A stretch of 64,000 nt of DNA from Amia ocellicauda. Its lineage: Eukaryota > Chordata > Actinopteri > Amiiformes > Amiidae. Shown piece by piece: positions 1-12,500 of this stretch (position 1 is its first letter; every line of letters begins with the position of its first letter). The notes beneath the pieces were generated by a model. The model did no database searches and was not told the origin of the DNA. It saw only the letters and a list, made by a program, of their open reading frames with translations. The position numbers and the translations under genes are program-made. The stretch is from positions 18,396,520 through 18,460,519 of the forward strand of contig NC_089868.1 of the NCBI RefSeq assembly GCF_036373705.1. Direction: 5' to 3'.

Positions 1-420
1 AATCTTCCATTAATTCACATTATGGTATTTTCATAAGCTAAATAGCAGCCAAGATGGCATTGTCAGCTCTGAAATAAAGCAGATATCCAAATAATCGCAA
101 ATGGTTTATCAGAGGAATAAAAACTGTGTGCTCAGGACAGCATACGTGTAAGTAATGTATTGCTAAGTTAAGAAGTTCTGCTCTAATCCCCGGACTTGGA
201 GGCTGAGGATGTCACATAGAGCACACCACGTCACTTTAGGCCAGTTGTGGCCGTCAGTGCTGATTAAGGTGGCGACTGACGAAAACTGCAACTGACAAGC
301 CAGTTATGCTGTAGTAGTCTGTGTGTAGCTATAGGGTTTAATGTCATGCATATTAATCCTGCAGGGAAACCAAAAAAACTAAGTCACAAAAAATACTACT
401 GCCCTAGGAGTACAGGTCAA
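1..420. other. Non-coding stretch, nothing recognised
   Basis: AT-rich sequence with no open frame resembling a known protein, no RNA gene and no recognisable repeat. It ends at the left arm of the palindromic element that follows. Confidence 0.5.
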
Positions 421-660
421 AAATAACAAATGAAAGGTATTATGTACCAAAGTGGATATAGCATATAGCAGAAAATATAAATCATATAATAAGTTTATGT
501 AAAATTGTAAAAACATATCACAAAAAATGTCACACTGTAAACAATGTATGTCACATTGCAAAACATATAGAAAAGTCACGTTGTGGAGATGTTTGAAATT
601 TATATTTTCTGCTATATGATATATCCACTTTGGTACATAATACATTTCATGTGTTATTTG
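421..660. mobile_element. Palindromic MITE-like element
   Basis: The first and last roughly 60 bases are imperfect inverted copies. Both arms share the core TATGTACCAAAGTGGATATA-like sequence and an outer AAATAACA.ATGAAA.GTATT. The loop holds degenerate direct repeats of an ATGTCACATTGTAAA-like unit near 525-585. There is no coding capacity. The structure fits a short non-autonomous DNA transposon of unknown superfamily, and no clear target-site duplication is visible. Confidence 0.6.
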
Positions 661-2827
661 TGAATGGAACAGGCCCTCATACAGCCCCAGTATGCAAACG
701 GAAGAACTGGTTAAGACACATGTTTATTAAGAGCTCTACCTCAAGACCAACCCCTCCCCAGGCCTTTTTACATGTCAAATAACTAACTAATTGTATCACA
801 GTCTTTGTTAAAAGCAAATGTAAAAGCTTTTTTTTTTTTTTTTTTAAAGACAGCAACTTCAAATCATAAAATTAAAATGATACTAGGAATAAATCATTTC
901 TGTATCTGAATCATAGATAGCCATTTGGTCCCTGGGGTTTGGCTTGAAAGCAGATAAAGGGTAAGAGGTCCAAGTCTCTACAAAGAAGTGTAGCTGTACA
1001 GCACACAAACATGGATTTCCTATTCTGGCCCAATGCCCAGACTGTACTCCAATGTGAATTTATGTGATGACTACAACCTCTCTCGTCTCATCCGGGCGTA
1101 CACTGAAGTGATGAGCAATGTTTGACTCTGAACAGCGAATCTTCTCCTTAAGGCGTATCAGTATCATATTGAATACCTTAGAATCTCCAAATTATTGAAT
1201 ATGAGTCAATTGTTGTCTCCAAAATTGGAATCTGAATGTCAGTTCTGAATGGTTTAAAAGTGTAAACCTGCATCTGTCATTTCAGCATCGACCTGCAAGT
1301 TTTCTGAAAGTACCAAAATGAGCTTCATAGGTTGTGACCTTGAGACCTCTAGCACACATACAACGATTCTAACTAAAGAATGTATAGGACAATATACATT
1401 CTCCATTATTATTGTAATTGAAACTGAAGGAAACTACTGCTGCACTAGAGGTCACTTGATCTCTTCCTATGACACTTCAGGATATGACCCAAAGTGGGTG
1501 GGACATTCCCGCTACCATGTGAACTCTGTGATTTGTCTATCGAAGGCTGTCGTGATTGTCAGTCAGGCAGACCCTCCCCCGACTGTATATCTACTGACAC
1601 TCCTTGACAGCCTCCTTCTGCCCACATTGGGCCCTTTTTTCTCTTACTTGAAATATATAGCTTTTTTCTCTTACTTGAAAAATATAGCTTTTGGACGGTT
1701 TAGTAGGCTTATTAAGCCCGTCTCTCTGACACACCCCTATCGTTATGCATAGTATCAGTTAAAACTGGTAAAATGGAAGAAAATGGAAGAGAAGAGCTTC
1801 ATTTTACCCTGCTGCAATCATTAAAAACCACCGTGTTCAGTTCTGTGTACAAAACCTTTTTTAAGGATTAAATTCATGCTGCTTGTGGAAGTTATGAAAT
1901 CCCCTATGACCCCTTGTGATGACCCATGAAACTTGGATTCCTTCCATTAGTTTGTTTTTTTCTTCTCTCAAATCAGTTGGAATTCAGCAAGAGACTTGCT
2001 AAAAAAAAAAAAAACAACACTGTACAAACTGACTGCAGATCCTGGTTATATAAGGTTGGAAAAAACAGTGTAGGTTACATTTCAAGACAATTTTACAGCT
2101 GTATCATTTGAAAACCATTTCAAAGCCATTAGTCTATATTTGATAGCATGTCAAAAACTGATTACTTCAATATATGGCCAACCCATACATTAAAATAAAA
2201 AGGGATCAATACCAGGTAGGCTTTGACTCCCAATGGTGCCTCTAACATTGTGTTACACACAATCAATAGCCCTGAACACTGACAGAAAGCCTGCCGTGTT
2301 TAAGGGCTCATTTTTCCTTGCCGTAGGTTTGGTATAGTAGTAGGTAGCTTGCTGCAAGATGCAGTGTATTAAACTGTGCATTTCGTATTAAAACAATTCC
2401 CAATTGCAGGAAACAAATGAAAAAAGAAAAGAGAAAATACAGAAGATCATCCTGCCACCCATAAGTGACACATGAAATTAAAAAGTCTGTAGCGAGGTTA
2501 TTAAATTGCTAATCTTTAATTATTTTAGTGTCAGTGTGGGGTTGAGTGGTAAATGCTTTTTTCCCCCTCAAACCCATGACTTGAAACCTCACTATATCAG
2601 CACACCCTACAGAGACAAACTGTACAAGCTGTGGAATATGAATTTAAAAAAATATATTTTTCTAATTAGAAATCTGTGAAAAAAAATCTAATTAGAAAAA
2701 AAATAATTAGCGGTTTTCTTTGTTGTATATTACCCTGACATTTTCTAAATTAACCAAACTAAACAAAATGGAAGTTCTTTGTCTGAAAAAATACAATAAA
2801 AAAAAGCTTGCTATTAAACAGCAAATG
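661..2827. other. Non-coding stretch with minor repeats
   Basis: No gene recognised. It contains a T-run at about 829-845, a direct tandem duplication of about 31 bp at about 1633-1694 (units containing TCTCTTACTTGAAA), and a small AT-rich hairpin at about 2656-2702 built from TTTTTCTAATTAGA and its complement. An open frame of 144 codons at 1318-1752 resembles no family I know and is treated as chance. Confidence 0.5.
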
Positions 2828-2829
2828 TA

Positions 2830-3489
2830 CAGTTAGGACACAACTGTCATCATTTTGGCTCTGACCAGGGATGAAACCCAGCATTTGGGAAGGTGTTCTT
2901 GATCTGGCCAAATGTTGTGAAGGGTTTTTCTTCACCAGGGAAAGAATTCTTCTGTCATCCACCACAGTTGTTTTCCGTGATCTTCCAGGCCTTTTGGTGT
3001 TCCTGAGCTCACCAGTGCGATCTTTCTATTTAAGAATAGTTGATTTGGCCACACCTAATGTTTTTGCTATCTCTGATTGGTTTGTTTGATTTCTAAAACT
3101 GAAGGCAAAACGCCCAAAGAACAAGCAGGAACTAAAGACAGCTGCAGTGCAGGCCTGGCAGAGCATCACCAGGGAAGAAACCCAGCATCTGGTGATGTCT
3201 ATGGGTTCCAGACTTCAAAGGATTTGCAATGGATTTTCAACCAAGTATTGAAACTCACAATTTAATTAATGATAATGTTAGTTTGTCCAATTACTTTTGA
3301 TACCCTAAAATTGGGGGGACCACATATAAAAATGGGTGTAATTCCTACACCGTTCACCCAATTTGGATGTAACTACCCTCAAATTAAAGATGAAAGTCTA
3401 CACTTAAAGAAACTATTGACTTTCAAATCCATTGTGGTGGTGTACAGAGCCAAAATGTGTCCTTGTCCAAATATTTATGGACCTAACTG
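2830..3489. mobile_element. Rearranged Tc1/mariner remnant
   Basis: The right end carries the Tc1-type terminus CCATAAATATTTGGACA (as its complement) ending CCTAACTG next to TA (3490-3491). The left end starts CAGTTAGG after TA (2828-2829) but has lost part of the terminal repeat. Minus-strand codons around 2890-3110 read like a Tc1 transposase N-terminal region (VDDRRILSLVKKNP, preceded by a helix-turn-helix-like EIAKTLGVAKSTI). Plus-strand codons at about 3112-3265 read like a Tc1 transposase C-terminus (QAWQSITREET, MSMGSRLQ, ending TKY and a stop). The two pieces point in opposite directions, so the copy is deleted and rearranged and cannot encode a transposase. Confidence 0.75.
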
Positions 3490-3491
3490 TA

Positions 3492-4937
3492 GCTGTCTGT
3501 CAAGCACACCATGGAGACAATACCCAGACCCAGACCCACACAGTGATTTATCCAAAAACTGGTATTCAGCCTTGTCTATTATGAGTCAGGAATATTATCC
3601 GAACACAGTTAATCAACACTGTGAATATATTTACAGCTCATTTATCTACACCAAATCAGATTCTCATTCTTGATTTACTGATAAACCACTCCTTCGCAAG
3701 GTTTTATTTTTTATTCTGAATCATCAATTGCTAATACTTCAATCCAGACCGTTATTAAATATAAGTCCATTATAAGTGTGTAATGTAATGTCATTTTACT
3801 TGTAACATGAGTTTGACATTATTGTAATTGTAACTGTACATGGTATTACAACTCTATTATGTCTTAATTTCCCATATGTATGTGTTAAGAATCGTGTAAT
3901 TTGATCAATCATATGCGTGCAGTGTATTTTGATAATTGTGAAGCATGGCAATTCCAGCATCATTGTTATAAGTGACATTAACTCTCATGTGACAGACAAC
4001 AAAGCAACACCCATATCAGAACCCAAAACGTACAAATACATTTCACTTTGATTGAAGACAATGTGACGTGCTGATGAAGACATCGATACCAGAACAACCC
4101 TTACCGAGCTTCACCGGTCACAGTTCCACATGTAAGACTGAGCTATTATTACACTGTCACCTTCTGGAGTTGTCTCCCATGATGACATTCTTTAGGTCTC
4201 GATGAAGCTCTGAGTACTTTCCAGATTAAATGAAAGCACCGCAGTAAAGAGGTACTGAGGACCTGCGAAGGGACATCCACCAGCTTCACAAGTAAGAACC
4301 AGCACTGATTATGCTTCTCCTTCCTTGTTTGAATAAAACACAGCTTGTCTGCAACTCATACTTGGTTTTTAAGAGAGAATAACCACATTTATATTAACAT
4401 TTGTGATTTTAGTTTTAGTAGGCATGTAATTGTTATTGTTATTAATTGACTCCAGGTGCACTTAAATCTGTGTATATGTCAACTTATTCTGTAGCGGTAT
4501 TTTCTTAACAGAACTCTTGGGCCTCTTTAAAGCCAGTCAGTTCTGTCCAATCCAATTTAACCTTGAGCTCTAGAGACCCACACATTTTTCTGAACTCCAC
4601 TTAAAGCCCAAACCCTTATAACTGAGTGCTTTAGGCTCACTGTTACTCTGTTACATAACACTGCAATTCTTTCCACATCTAACACCTTAGAGATAACAGA
4701 TATGATATCCTCACAAAGCCTTTTCTCCAAACCTAAATTAGCCCTGAAGAACACGGAAGCATAAAAATCATAGAAACAGCCCTGAATAGTCACCAAGGAG
4801 GTTAGAGGTTCAGAGTAAGTGAACTCTGAAACCGTATCTTTTTCCTCTACCAGTGATAAAGTTTGCTAGGCTAAATACAGTGTGACTTATAGTAAGTTTT
4901 TGCCAGAACTCAAAAAAGCTCAAAAAAAATCTTGCTG
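3492..4937. other. Non-coding stretch, nothing recognised
   Basis: No protein-like frame or structural RNA is recognised. A patch at about 4065-4295 is slightly GC-richer and ends in a donor-like AAGTAAGAA, but no matching acceptor or open frame was found. Confidence 0.4.
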
Positions 4938-4945
4938 CCTTTTGA

Positions 4946-6514
4946 TAGGGTTGTGACGATTTCAAATGCGCATTCGCTGAAACTTCGCACATTTTTAGCA
5001 AATCCGAACTCCATGGTATACTAAACCAAATGAATTTGAATTAGTAAAATATACAAATAGTAGCAAAATATTCTTGTCTACCCATTGCAACATGCACATT
5101 CATGGAGCCAGTCTGCTTATTCAGTACGTTTCAGATTTGAATTTACATAGAGAAGGAATGATGAGATTGCTACAGTGGTGACAAGCGCCACTCCATTCAA
5201 GGCATAGCTCTGACACAGGGGTGAAGTGGAGCTAGCCGGAGTGTCGCCACTTTTTCAATCCCATGTTTCTGAATTCTAAATATTTTAAATGATTAATAAA
5301 TGTACTTAAAATATTTCCTTTCTCGATGTGTTTGTCTGAAATAATACGATGATAATGAGTAAAAAAGGCCGCTTAATAACTTAACAATTCACATACAAAC
5401 AGTGCGTGCAGCGCCCGCTCCTTTTCTTCTACCACTATACCACTGGAGGTGACTACATATTTTGGTGAAACCATAATGCCATGAACAGAAAGTCCGGTGT
5501 TGTGGTGGAAAATGAACCAGTATCGACTACCTGTCCTTGCAAGATTTGCTGGAGTGTACAGTTCTGCACCACCCTGTACAGTGTACAAAGTTAATGTATT
5601 TTCAGTGTTACTGGTGGCATCTATGGCATTTTTCATTTGTGTTTTTTAACCCTACTCTGTAAATTAGCTCTATGTACAGCTCTAGTGCTGTTTGTGCAGG
5701 AAAATGCCAAAAGGGCTGGTGTACATGCGCAAGAATAACACTCAAGACACTTCCATCACGTAATCCATGGCTGTCATGTGATAACTTGATCAAATTAAGC
5801 AGCTGTAGCTTGTGCCTCGTGTGCAGTGGTTTAATGCTTTGTTTTACTGATCTTACCGAGTGGTAAGGTGAGCAGCAAGCCGTGAATGTAAATGTTTAAA
5901 AGTTAGGATTATAACACGATGTAGAATACCTATCGGTGCACAACAGAAAAACAACAAGATAGAGAGTATAATGATAATAGAAAAAAAAAACAGCTTTGTG
6001 CGTTACCAATAACAAATACACGATTGCTAACCATGAAACTTCCAACAGCAACTTACTTTATCTTGAAATCTTGTAATTGTATAATTTGGTCATTTAAGGA
6101 CATATACCATTAATACGTTTACATGTGGAATGGGTGTGATTTTCGTTTTTTCCTAATTTTATGTCAGTTACATAAGTATTTGGGATTGATCCTGTCCTTC
6201 TCTGGGGCTGTTTTGTTGGCATCACCACTGCATGTAAACTCCCCCTGATGATCATTGCATCAGCTACTGCCAAACAAAGCAGAGCAGTTTGTGTTTTTGA
6301 AATTGTATTTACAACTACTAAACTATATGTTCTAAGTAGTAAAGTGACTAGTGGTATTAGATGCATGACAAGAACTTAAGAAACCATGTTCAATAGTAAT
6401 TTTTGCATCTCTGATCAGTTAATTCAAACTGTCTGAAGACTCATGCAATTGTTATAGTTTGAAAAGTGAATTAAAAGTAATATGCATATTTCTGTCAGCT
6501 CCATCACATCCCTA
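4946..6514. mobile_element. hAT-like non-autonomous element
   Basis: The left end reads TAGGGTTGTGACGA. The right end, read on the minus strand, is TAGGGATGTGATGGA, giving short imperfect terminal inverted repeats. The flanking octamers CCTTTTGA (4938-4945) and CTTTTTGG (6515-6522) agree at 6 of 8 positions, which suggests a decayed 8-bp target-site duplication as made by hAT transposases. No transposase-like frame was recognised in the 1.57 kb interior. The boundary call rests on the terminal repeats and duplication only. Confidence 0.5.
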
Positions 6515-6522
6515 CTTTTTGG

Positions 6523-9500
6523 TAGTTTTATCTTTCTCACATATTCTTACCAGTCGAGGATACTACCCAAAGGGGGAGGGGCTACCGTATACCAAACTCT
6601 GCTCTGAGGCCACAGCCTGCTAAGGGTGAAGTCTCAAATCAACCAATACAAATTATGATGATGAAAGATGGAGGCAGGGGACCAACAGGCACCTGCATAC
6701 CAACCATAACAGACCGGGAGCAGGGGCCAATGGGCCAAACTCTACTGACAAATGTAAGCAACACTGAACAGGGCAACAGTACCTGCACAGCAGCCATCAG
6801 ACACTCCAGGAGCAGGGTCAAAGAGGCATGCTCTACCGGGACACAGAGACCTGCCGCTCACCCCTAACAGGAAAACCATGGGCAGGGGCAAAGGCCAAGC
6901 TCAACTGGAAATGGATAGCATACACAATAATAATAACTGAACGAAAGAAAGAGCAGGAAACAACAGGGATAACAAGGCTGGGAGGGTGGGCAAATCCCTG
7001 ATACAGCATGTATGAAGTGGAACACATTAATACAATAAAACATGTGCGTTTAAACAGGTTTAAATGTGGAACTCTGCGTACTGCAGCATAAGGATTTCAG
7101 TACAATGTTCTTCCAGGATTGAGTAACATGATGAGTTCATATAAGTACAGGACCTAACCTGGAGTTATATCACTAGTATGGTTTTTTTCTTCTTCTGGAA
7201 AGTGTTGTAAGGCATCCATTTACTAGAACAGATGGTTTATCTTTTAATTAACTTATAATAAACAGATATCCAGTAATGATCCAAGTGAGGATAGAATCCA
7301 GCCAGCACAGCAGTGCAATGCAAATGCTGGCTTTAAGATAGAAATAGAAGTCATCCAATAAATTCAAGCAAAAGTAAAATTCAATAATGTAGCCTATGCC
7401 TGTGAAACTCACCTATCAGACCCTTAACTAAAAAAATATAGTAAATATTGAGTCAGTTGATGACTCATTCTTCCAAGTCTGCCAATTAAGAAACTGCAGG
7501 AAAACAACCAAAGTGTGACTTCAGTCTTTCCATCAACCAGTAATTGAACCGAGTCTGTGAAGTTATTGAATTCCCTCAAGACTGCGGTTTAATGTTGCCA
7601 AACAAAGAAAAGATTGAGAGCTTGTCAAATAAATGCATCTTTGTACAGAAGTATCTTTAGATTTTAGGCTGGTGTGTTCAATTATTTTACATTTGAATCC
7701 TGTTCACATTTAAACTAATGACGTAAAACCTATTTGTTGATATTATCCATCTTAATAAATTATAAAAATAAACTATGTTATGTAATGGACCATCTGGTAA
7801 TGGATGTTTGTACCAATATGCAGGAGTTTACAAAACCACTGAGAGCCACAGCTTGGCGTATCATTGTGTGAAAGCTCTGGTGTGATTACATTCCACTATG
7901 AAGCATGTGGAGAAAGACTGATTGTATTGGTAAATAAATTGAACTTGTAAAGAAAATATAAAAGCAGTCATTGCCATGCCCCCCTAGAGCATAAGAAGAG
8001 CTGAACTATAAGAATGGACCCTCCTGTAAAAGTGTCTGGAACTAAGACAACTCAGGTTAAATGTGATTTATTACAGAGTCAATAATATACAGCAGTATGC
8101 AGGTATACTGGGTACAGCAAGGCAACGCTAATGCAAATACTTGAATGACAAGTCAGACTTTGATGAGTTTAACCCCCGTCCAACTCCACCTTCCAGAGTG
8201 ACCACCCCACCCACCAGAGAAGACAATGGCAGCTGCCTATTGGCATACAATCACCAGACCCGTACCTGTCTTGAAGGAGTTTAAATCATCCCTCCACAAA
8301 ACATGTTAAACAGTCTCCTCATCAATCTATGATACATGCTGTCTCCTCAACTATCTTTATCAATGGCTTTTGTCATGCTATTGACACAAGACATTCAAAA
8401 CCCCCCTTAGCCAAACTGTGGAATATTACCAGGGTGGAATTTACACAGTTTCACACTGTTTTATCCCTTACAGCACTGTGTTTAAGACTCATGAGATTGT
8501 AAAGAAAAACCCTAAGATATATTTTAAAATGTTGATGTCATATGCAATAATAATTGTGTGGCACTGGCCCTCATTTGAATGTGTGCTTTACAGAAATAAT
8601 TTAACTTCTTGGGAACAACGAGTACCTTTCCCACTAACGCCATCACAGAATGTTCTGTAGGTTCTGTAGTGCCTGGCAGTAGTAAAAATGAGGAAGTTTT
8701 AATCTTCTGTGCCTCTGAAGAAAAAGACTAGAGGTTAGTCTGCCTGCTGTGTGATCAACACAGCATGTGTGCTGACAGGCCTGGGAAGAATCAATGAAGT
8801 AACAAGAGAAACCTTTGAATAAGACATTAGGGAACTTCTACCTTTGTGCCAATTGTTAAACCCAGTGCTCCACCGAGACTTCCCCAATAGTTGAGGGGTT
8901 TGTTTCCTAACATGAATGATGACTCAGTAGCATGCACTCTAGCCAAAAGTTCACTGGTAACATTCCTGTCATTTGATTATTTAGTTGTATCAACATTACA
9001 AGAAGAGGAAAACGAGCTGGCACCTACTGTTCATCTTTATTTAAAAAGATCCCCAAAGAAATCACCAATATGACACACAGCGTTACTTGAGAAAAATTGC
9101 CAAATTATTTCATCTTCAGATATGAATGTATACCTACCTTTCTACAAACTTCATTTTTTTAAATTTTAGTTTAGGGCCACCTACTTTTAGAGTTAATCTC
9201 TGCTGTCACCCCCTGATGTTAAAGCTGTTATTATTGTTGGTAATCCTTGTCCAAATCTCAAATTAAATTACTGAGATCTGATGATGAATCACAGTTATTA
9301 ATAAGAGCTTCACACTAATATACAATGAGGTGATGCAGAATAATTAACTAGTTCCATAATTCTTCAAGTGAAAAGATTAATTAAAAACATATAAATAACA
9401 AGATTTTCTCTCAACGAGTCTTTCTTTTCACCGGAATAATAATGCAATGGCACAGTGACCAGTTAAACTACACAGACATGCGACTGCAATGTGACATGCA

Positions 9501-12500
9501 TAACTAATAAATAATAACAGACATGGATTAACAACACAAGGCAGGCAGTGACAGTACAAATAAACAATACAGACAAACAGCCATAACTATTTTGCAACAT
9601 GAAACTATTAAACAACATTAGAGATCTAATCACCTAATAACCTACAGACCTAATCAGAAGAGTAACTACATAGATGTTACACTTCAGACATTTTTCATCA
9701 GTGCAAAGTACATTATACACAGTGTAGCCTACATTTACACAACCTTTTTATGCACGCTAATCATTTGATAAGAGTGAGAGAGATACTTGTATTTGTAATC
9801 CAATTTTCCCATTAAAAGGTTCCGAATCCACTTATTCTCATGTCATTAGACTGTATATTTCTAATTCAATACACACACAAAATCTGACAGTCTATAGCAG
9901 AAGTTGTCTGGTAGCCTGTGCATGAGTGCACAAGGGCTTCATTTTAATTTAAGTTGGTTAGATATTTTATTGACTGTGTCTGGGCAGGAGGTTTTAGCCT
10001 TTGTACATGAAAAAGCACATAATTTAACACTAGAGCATTAACCGAGTATGAGGTATGACTTTGTTGTTACATGAAGAGAAAGAATGCCCTCTGCTGTTCA
10101 GACAAAACTAAATCAACAGGAGCAGTAAGATCTTTATCAAAAGGTTTATTTATAGAGGTTTTACAGATTTTTTTTTTTTAAATACAGCAAGGTTACTTTT
10201 CCTGGTAAAACTCATTAAAGAGCCTTACAATTTGTACATCCCTTTCATCCAATGTAATATCTCAACAATAAGGAACATAGACTGGATAAACAAATTAATA
10301 GTTGGTATGGGTCAGCAGCTAATGGGGGTCAAGCCAGGAGGTCCATGAGATGAAGAGGATATGAAAAATTCAGCCAGGAAAGGAGCCCAAGGAACCCAGA
10401 AGCACAAGAAAGAGAAGGGAAGAAATAAGGGGCATCACAGGAGTCGAACTGTGGGAAAATACACAGGAATGTTTGTAGAGATCACAAATAAAGCTTCTGA
10501 CCTTCGACTGAGCTGCCCATTAATTGGAAAATATCTGTTTTACTCTGTGTTCAGAGGTGTGTGTCTGTAGGATTATAATAATCTACGGATATGTATTTCA
10601 GCTGGATATGCGTCTGTATCTTCTGTATTGACAGAACCCCGGAAAATCAGATGCGGTAAAATGGAAAACAATAACAAAGTAACTTGAGTACATTGATTAA
10701 TCTGAAACCAAGGAGATCGACAAAAGTTATTTGATCTATAGCGGGTGGTGTCAAGCTGTGCGGTGTTGATGGTAGCATTAAAAAGATTTAAGCTGTCCAC
10801 CTCCCCTAGAGATAAAATGCTCCAATAGCAAAAATCTCCATAGCAACACAATTCCAGCCGGGCTTCACAACCTCTAACTCTCATGCGGTGGGATCTAACA
10901 TTATGTTAGCCACTCATAACACATGTACATGAATTGTGGTGTATAGCCTAACATGAAATAGACTCACACAGCACAACGTTGTAACACGTTGTAATTTTGA
11001 TCTCAGTCCAAATCCATCTACTTTTTCTATGAATTAACCATATTTCTTTCTACTAATCAAGTCTGTTTTGTTTGCTTTTGTTGTTGCTTATCTGATATGT
11101 TAATACCAACTGTCAGCTACTGAAGGACCAGACATATTATCTGCATAGTTCGTGCTTTGCATTTGACTGCATATTTGTCAAATCCTAGGATTCAAACAAT
11201 TTTTTCAGGAAAGTGGTATAATGGCACAGTGCAAAGGGTCAGATGGCTTTACTTTGTGCCCTTTGGCAGGTCTCAGTGTCTGTCTTTTTGTTTGTTTGTT
11301 GTTGATTTATTTTATCACATATTGTAGTACTTACAAATAACAAGTTGGATGCGTCTGCTGGACTTCTCATCTTGTAATCATGTGAGTATCAAGGTGAACT
11401 CCAGGTCTTCATTCTTCCATCTGCTGTGTGTGACAATCCTGCCTTTCTAAAGGTTCTGTTCTGCTCACCAGAGCATCAAATTAGCTCATTTAGTGAAACT
11501 GTGAATTAATTGGGTGTGGTTAAAATAATATCTCACTCTACCGTAGGTCTGAAAATCATCCCGTAGGCTTGATGAAGAACAAATAGAAAGCATCTGACAA
11601 TTACAGGCTCCTCATGAGCAATTTAGCAACTGAGATAATAGTCAATTTAAAGGAAGTGAATATAGAAACTTCACAAAACACAATTATTCAATTTAAGTTC
11701 AAAGACATAATTATCTAATAAAATTACAATACAATTTTCCCTTCTATAGCTTCAGTCATGCCTAGGCAACTCAGGGGGATTGGTAATACAAGAGAATCCA
11801 GGACCAAAACCAGAACCAGTACATTTTCAAACTAGGCTTAAAAGATTCCCAACATTTTTTTCAGTGAAAATAACATTCTAAGCAATATAAATTATAAATA
11901 CCTGTATAAGATTCACAGTCTTAATAAAAGTTATGTAAGGCCAACACTAGAACAGCTGTTAACTGTTAGGGCAGGGGGGAATGAATTAGTATTGGTCTGT
12001 TGTGGGCACTTTATCAGAGAATCCTTCTTTGTCTCATTAAAATCTCAACAATGAATTCTGTCAAATTATTATTCTGCATGACCTTCACACCAACGAGTCA
12101 TTGCCAAGACTGAAACACCTATGTAGGAATTATTTCACACTACATCAAACTGCATACCTGAGTATCTTACCAAGTCTGCAAAGAGGTGGAGTGGCATGAA
12201 AAATGAATATTAAATTGAAATGCAATTTTCTGTTTGAGAGGGGGAACTTAGTATTCATATCGTTCTAGTTTAGATCAAGTACACCCAGAAGGACACCAAA
12301 GAACCACCCTACATAAGTACACAACTGAGAATTAACATTCCCATTCCTTTTGTTCTTTTGCCAGCATCTTTAAATACAAATCAACGAATCCCTATGTTCT
12401 TAAGAAAATTACTTGTGCCTTTTTTAAAGTATTGAGGCTCAAGCAATATAACCTATAGTTTTAGTGATACTACAATGTAACACTAGTGTTATATAAAGCA

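Noticed and set aside
1336..1455. Possible small MITE bounded by GACCTCTAG / CTAGAGGTC
   Set aside because: Only the outer ten bases pair and no target duplication is visible.
1318..1752. 144-codon open frame, the longest in the left 30 kb
   Set aside because: No recognisable domain, it crosses a tandem duplication, and no splice or promoter context. Probably chance.
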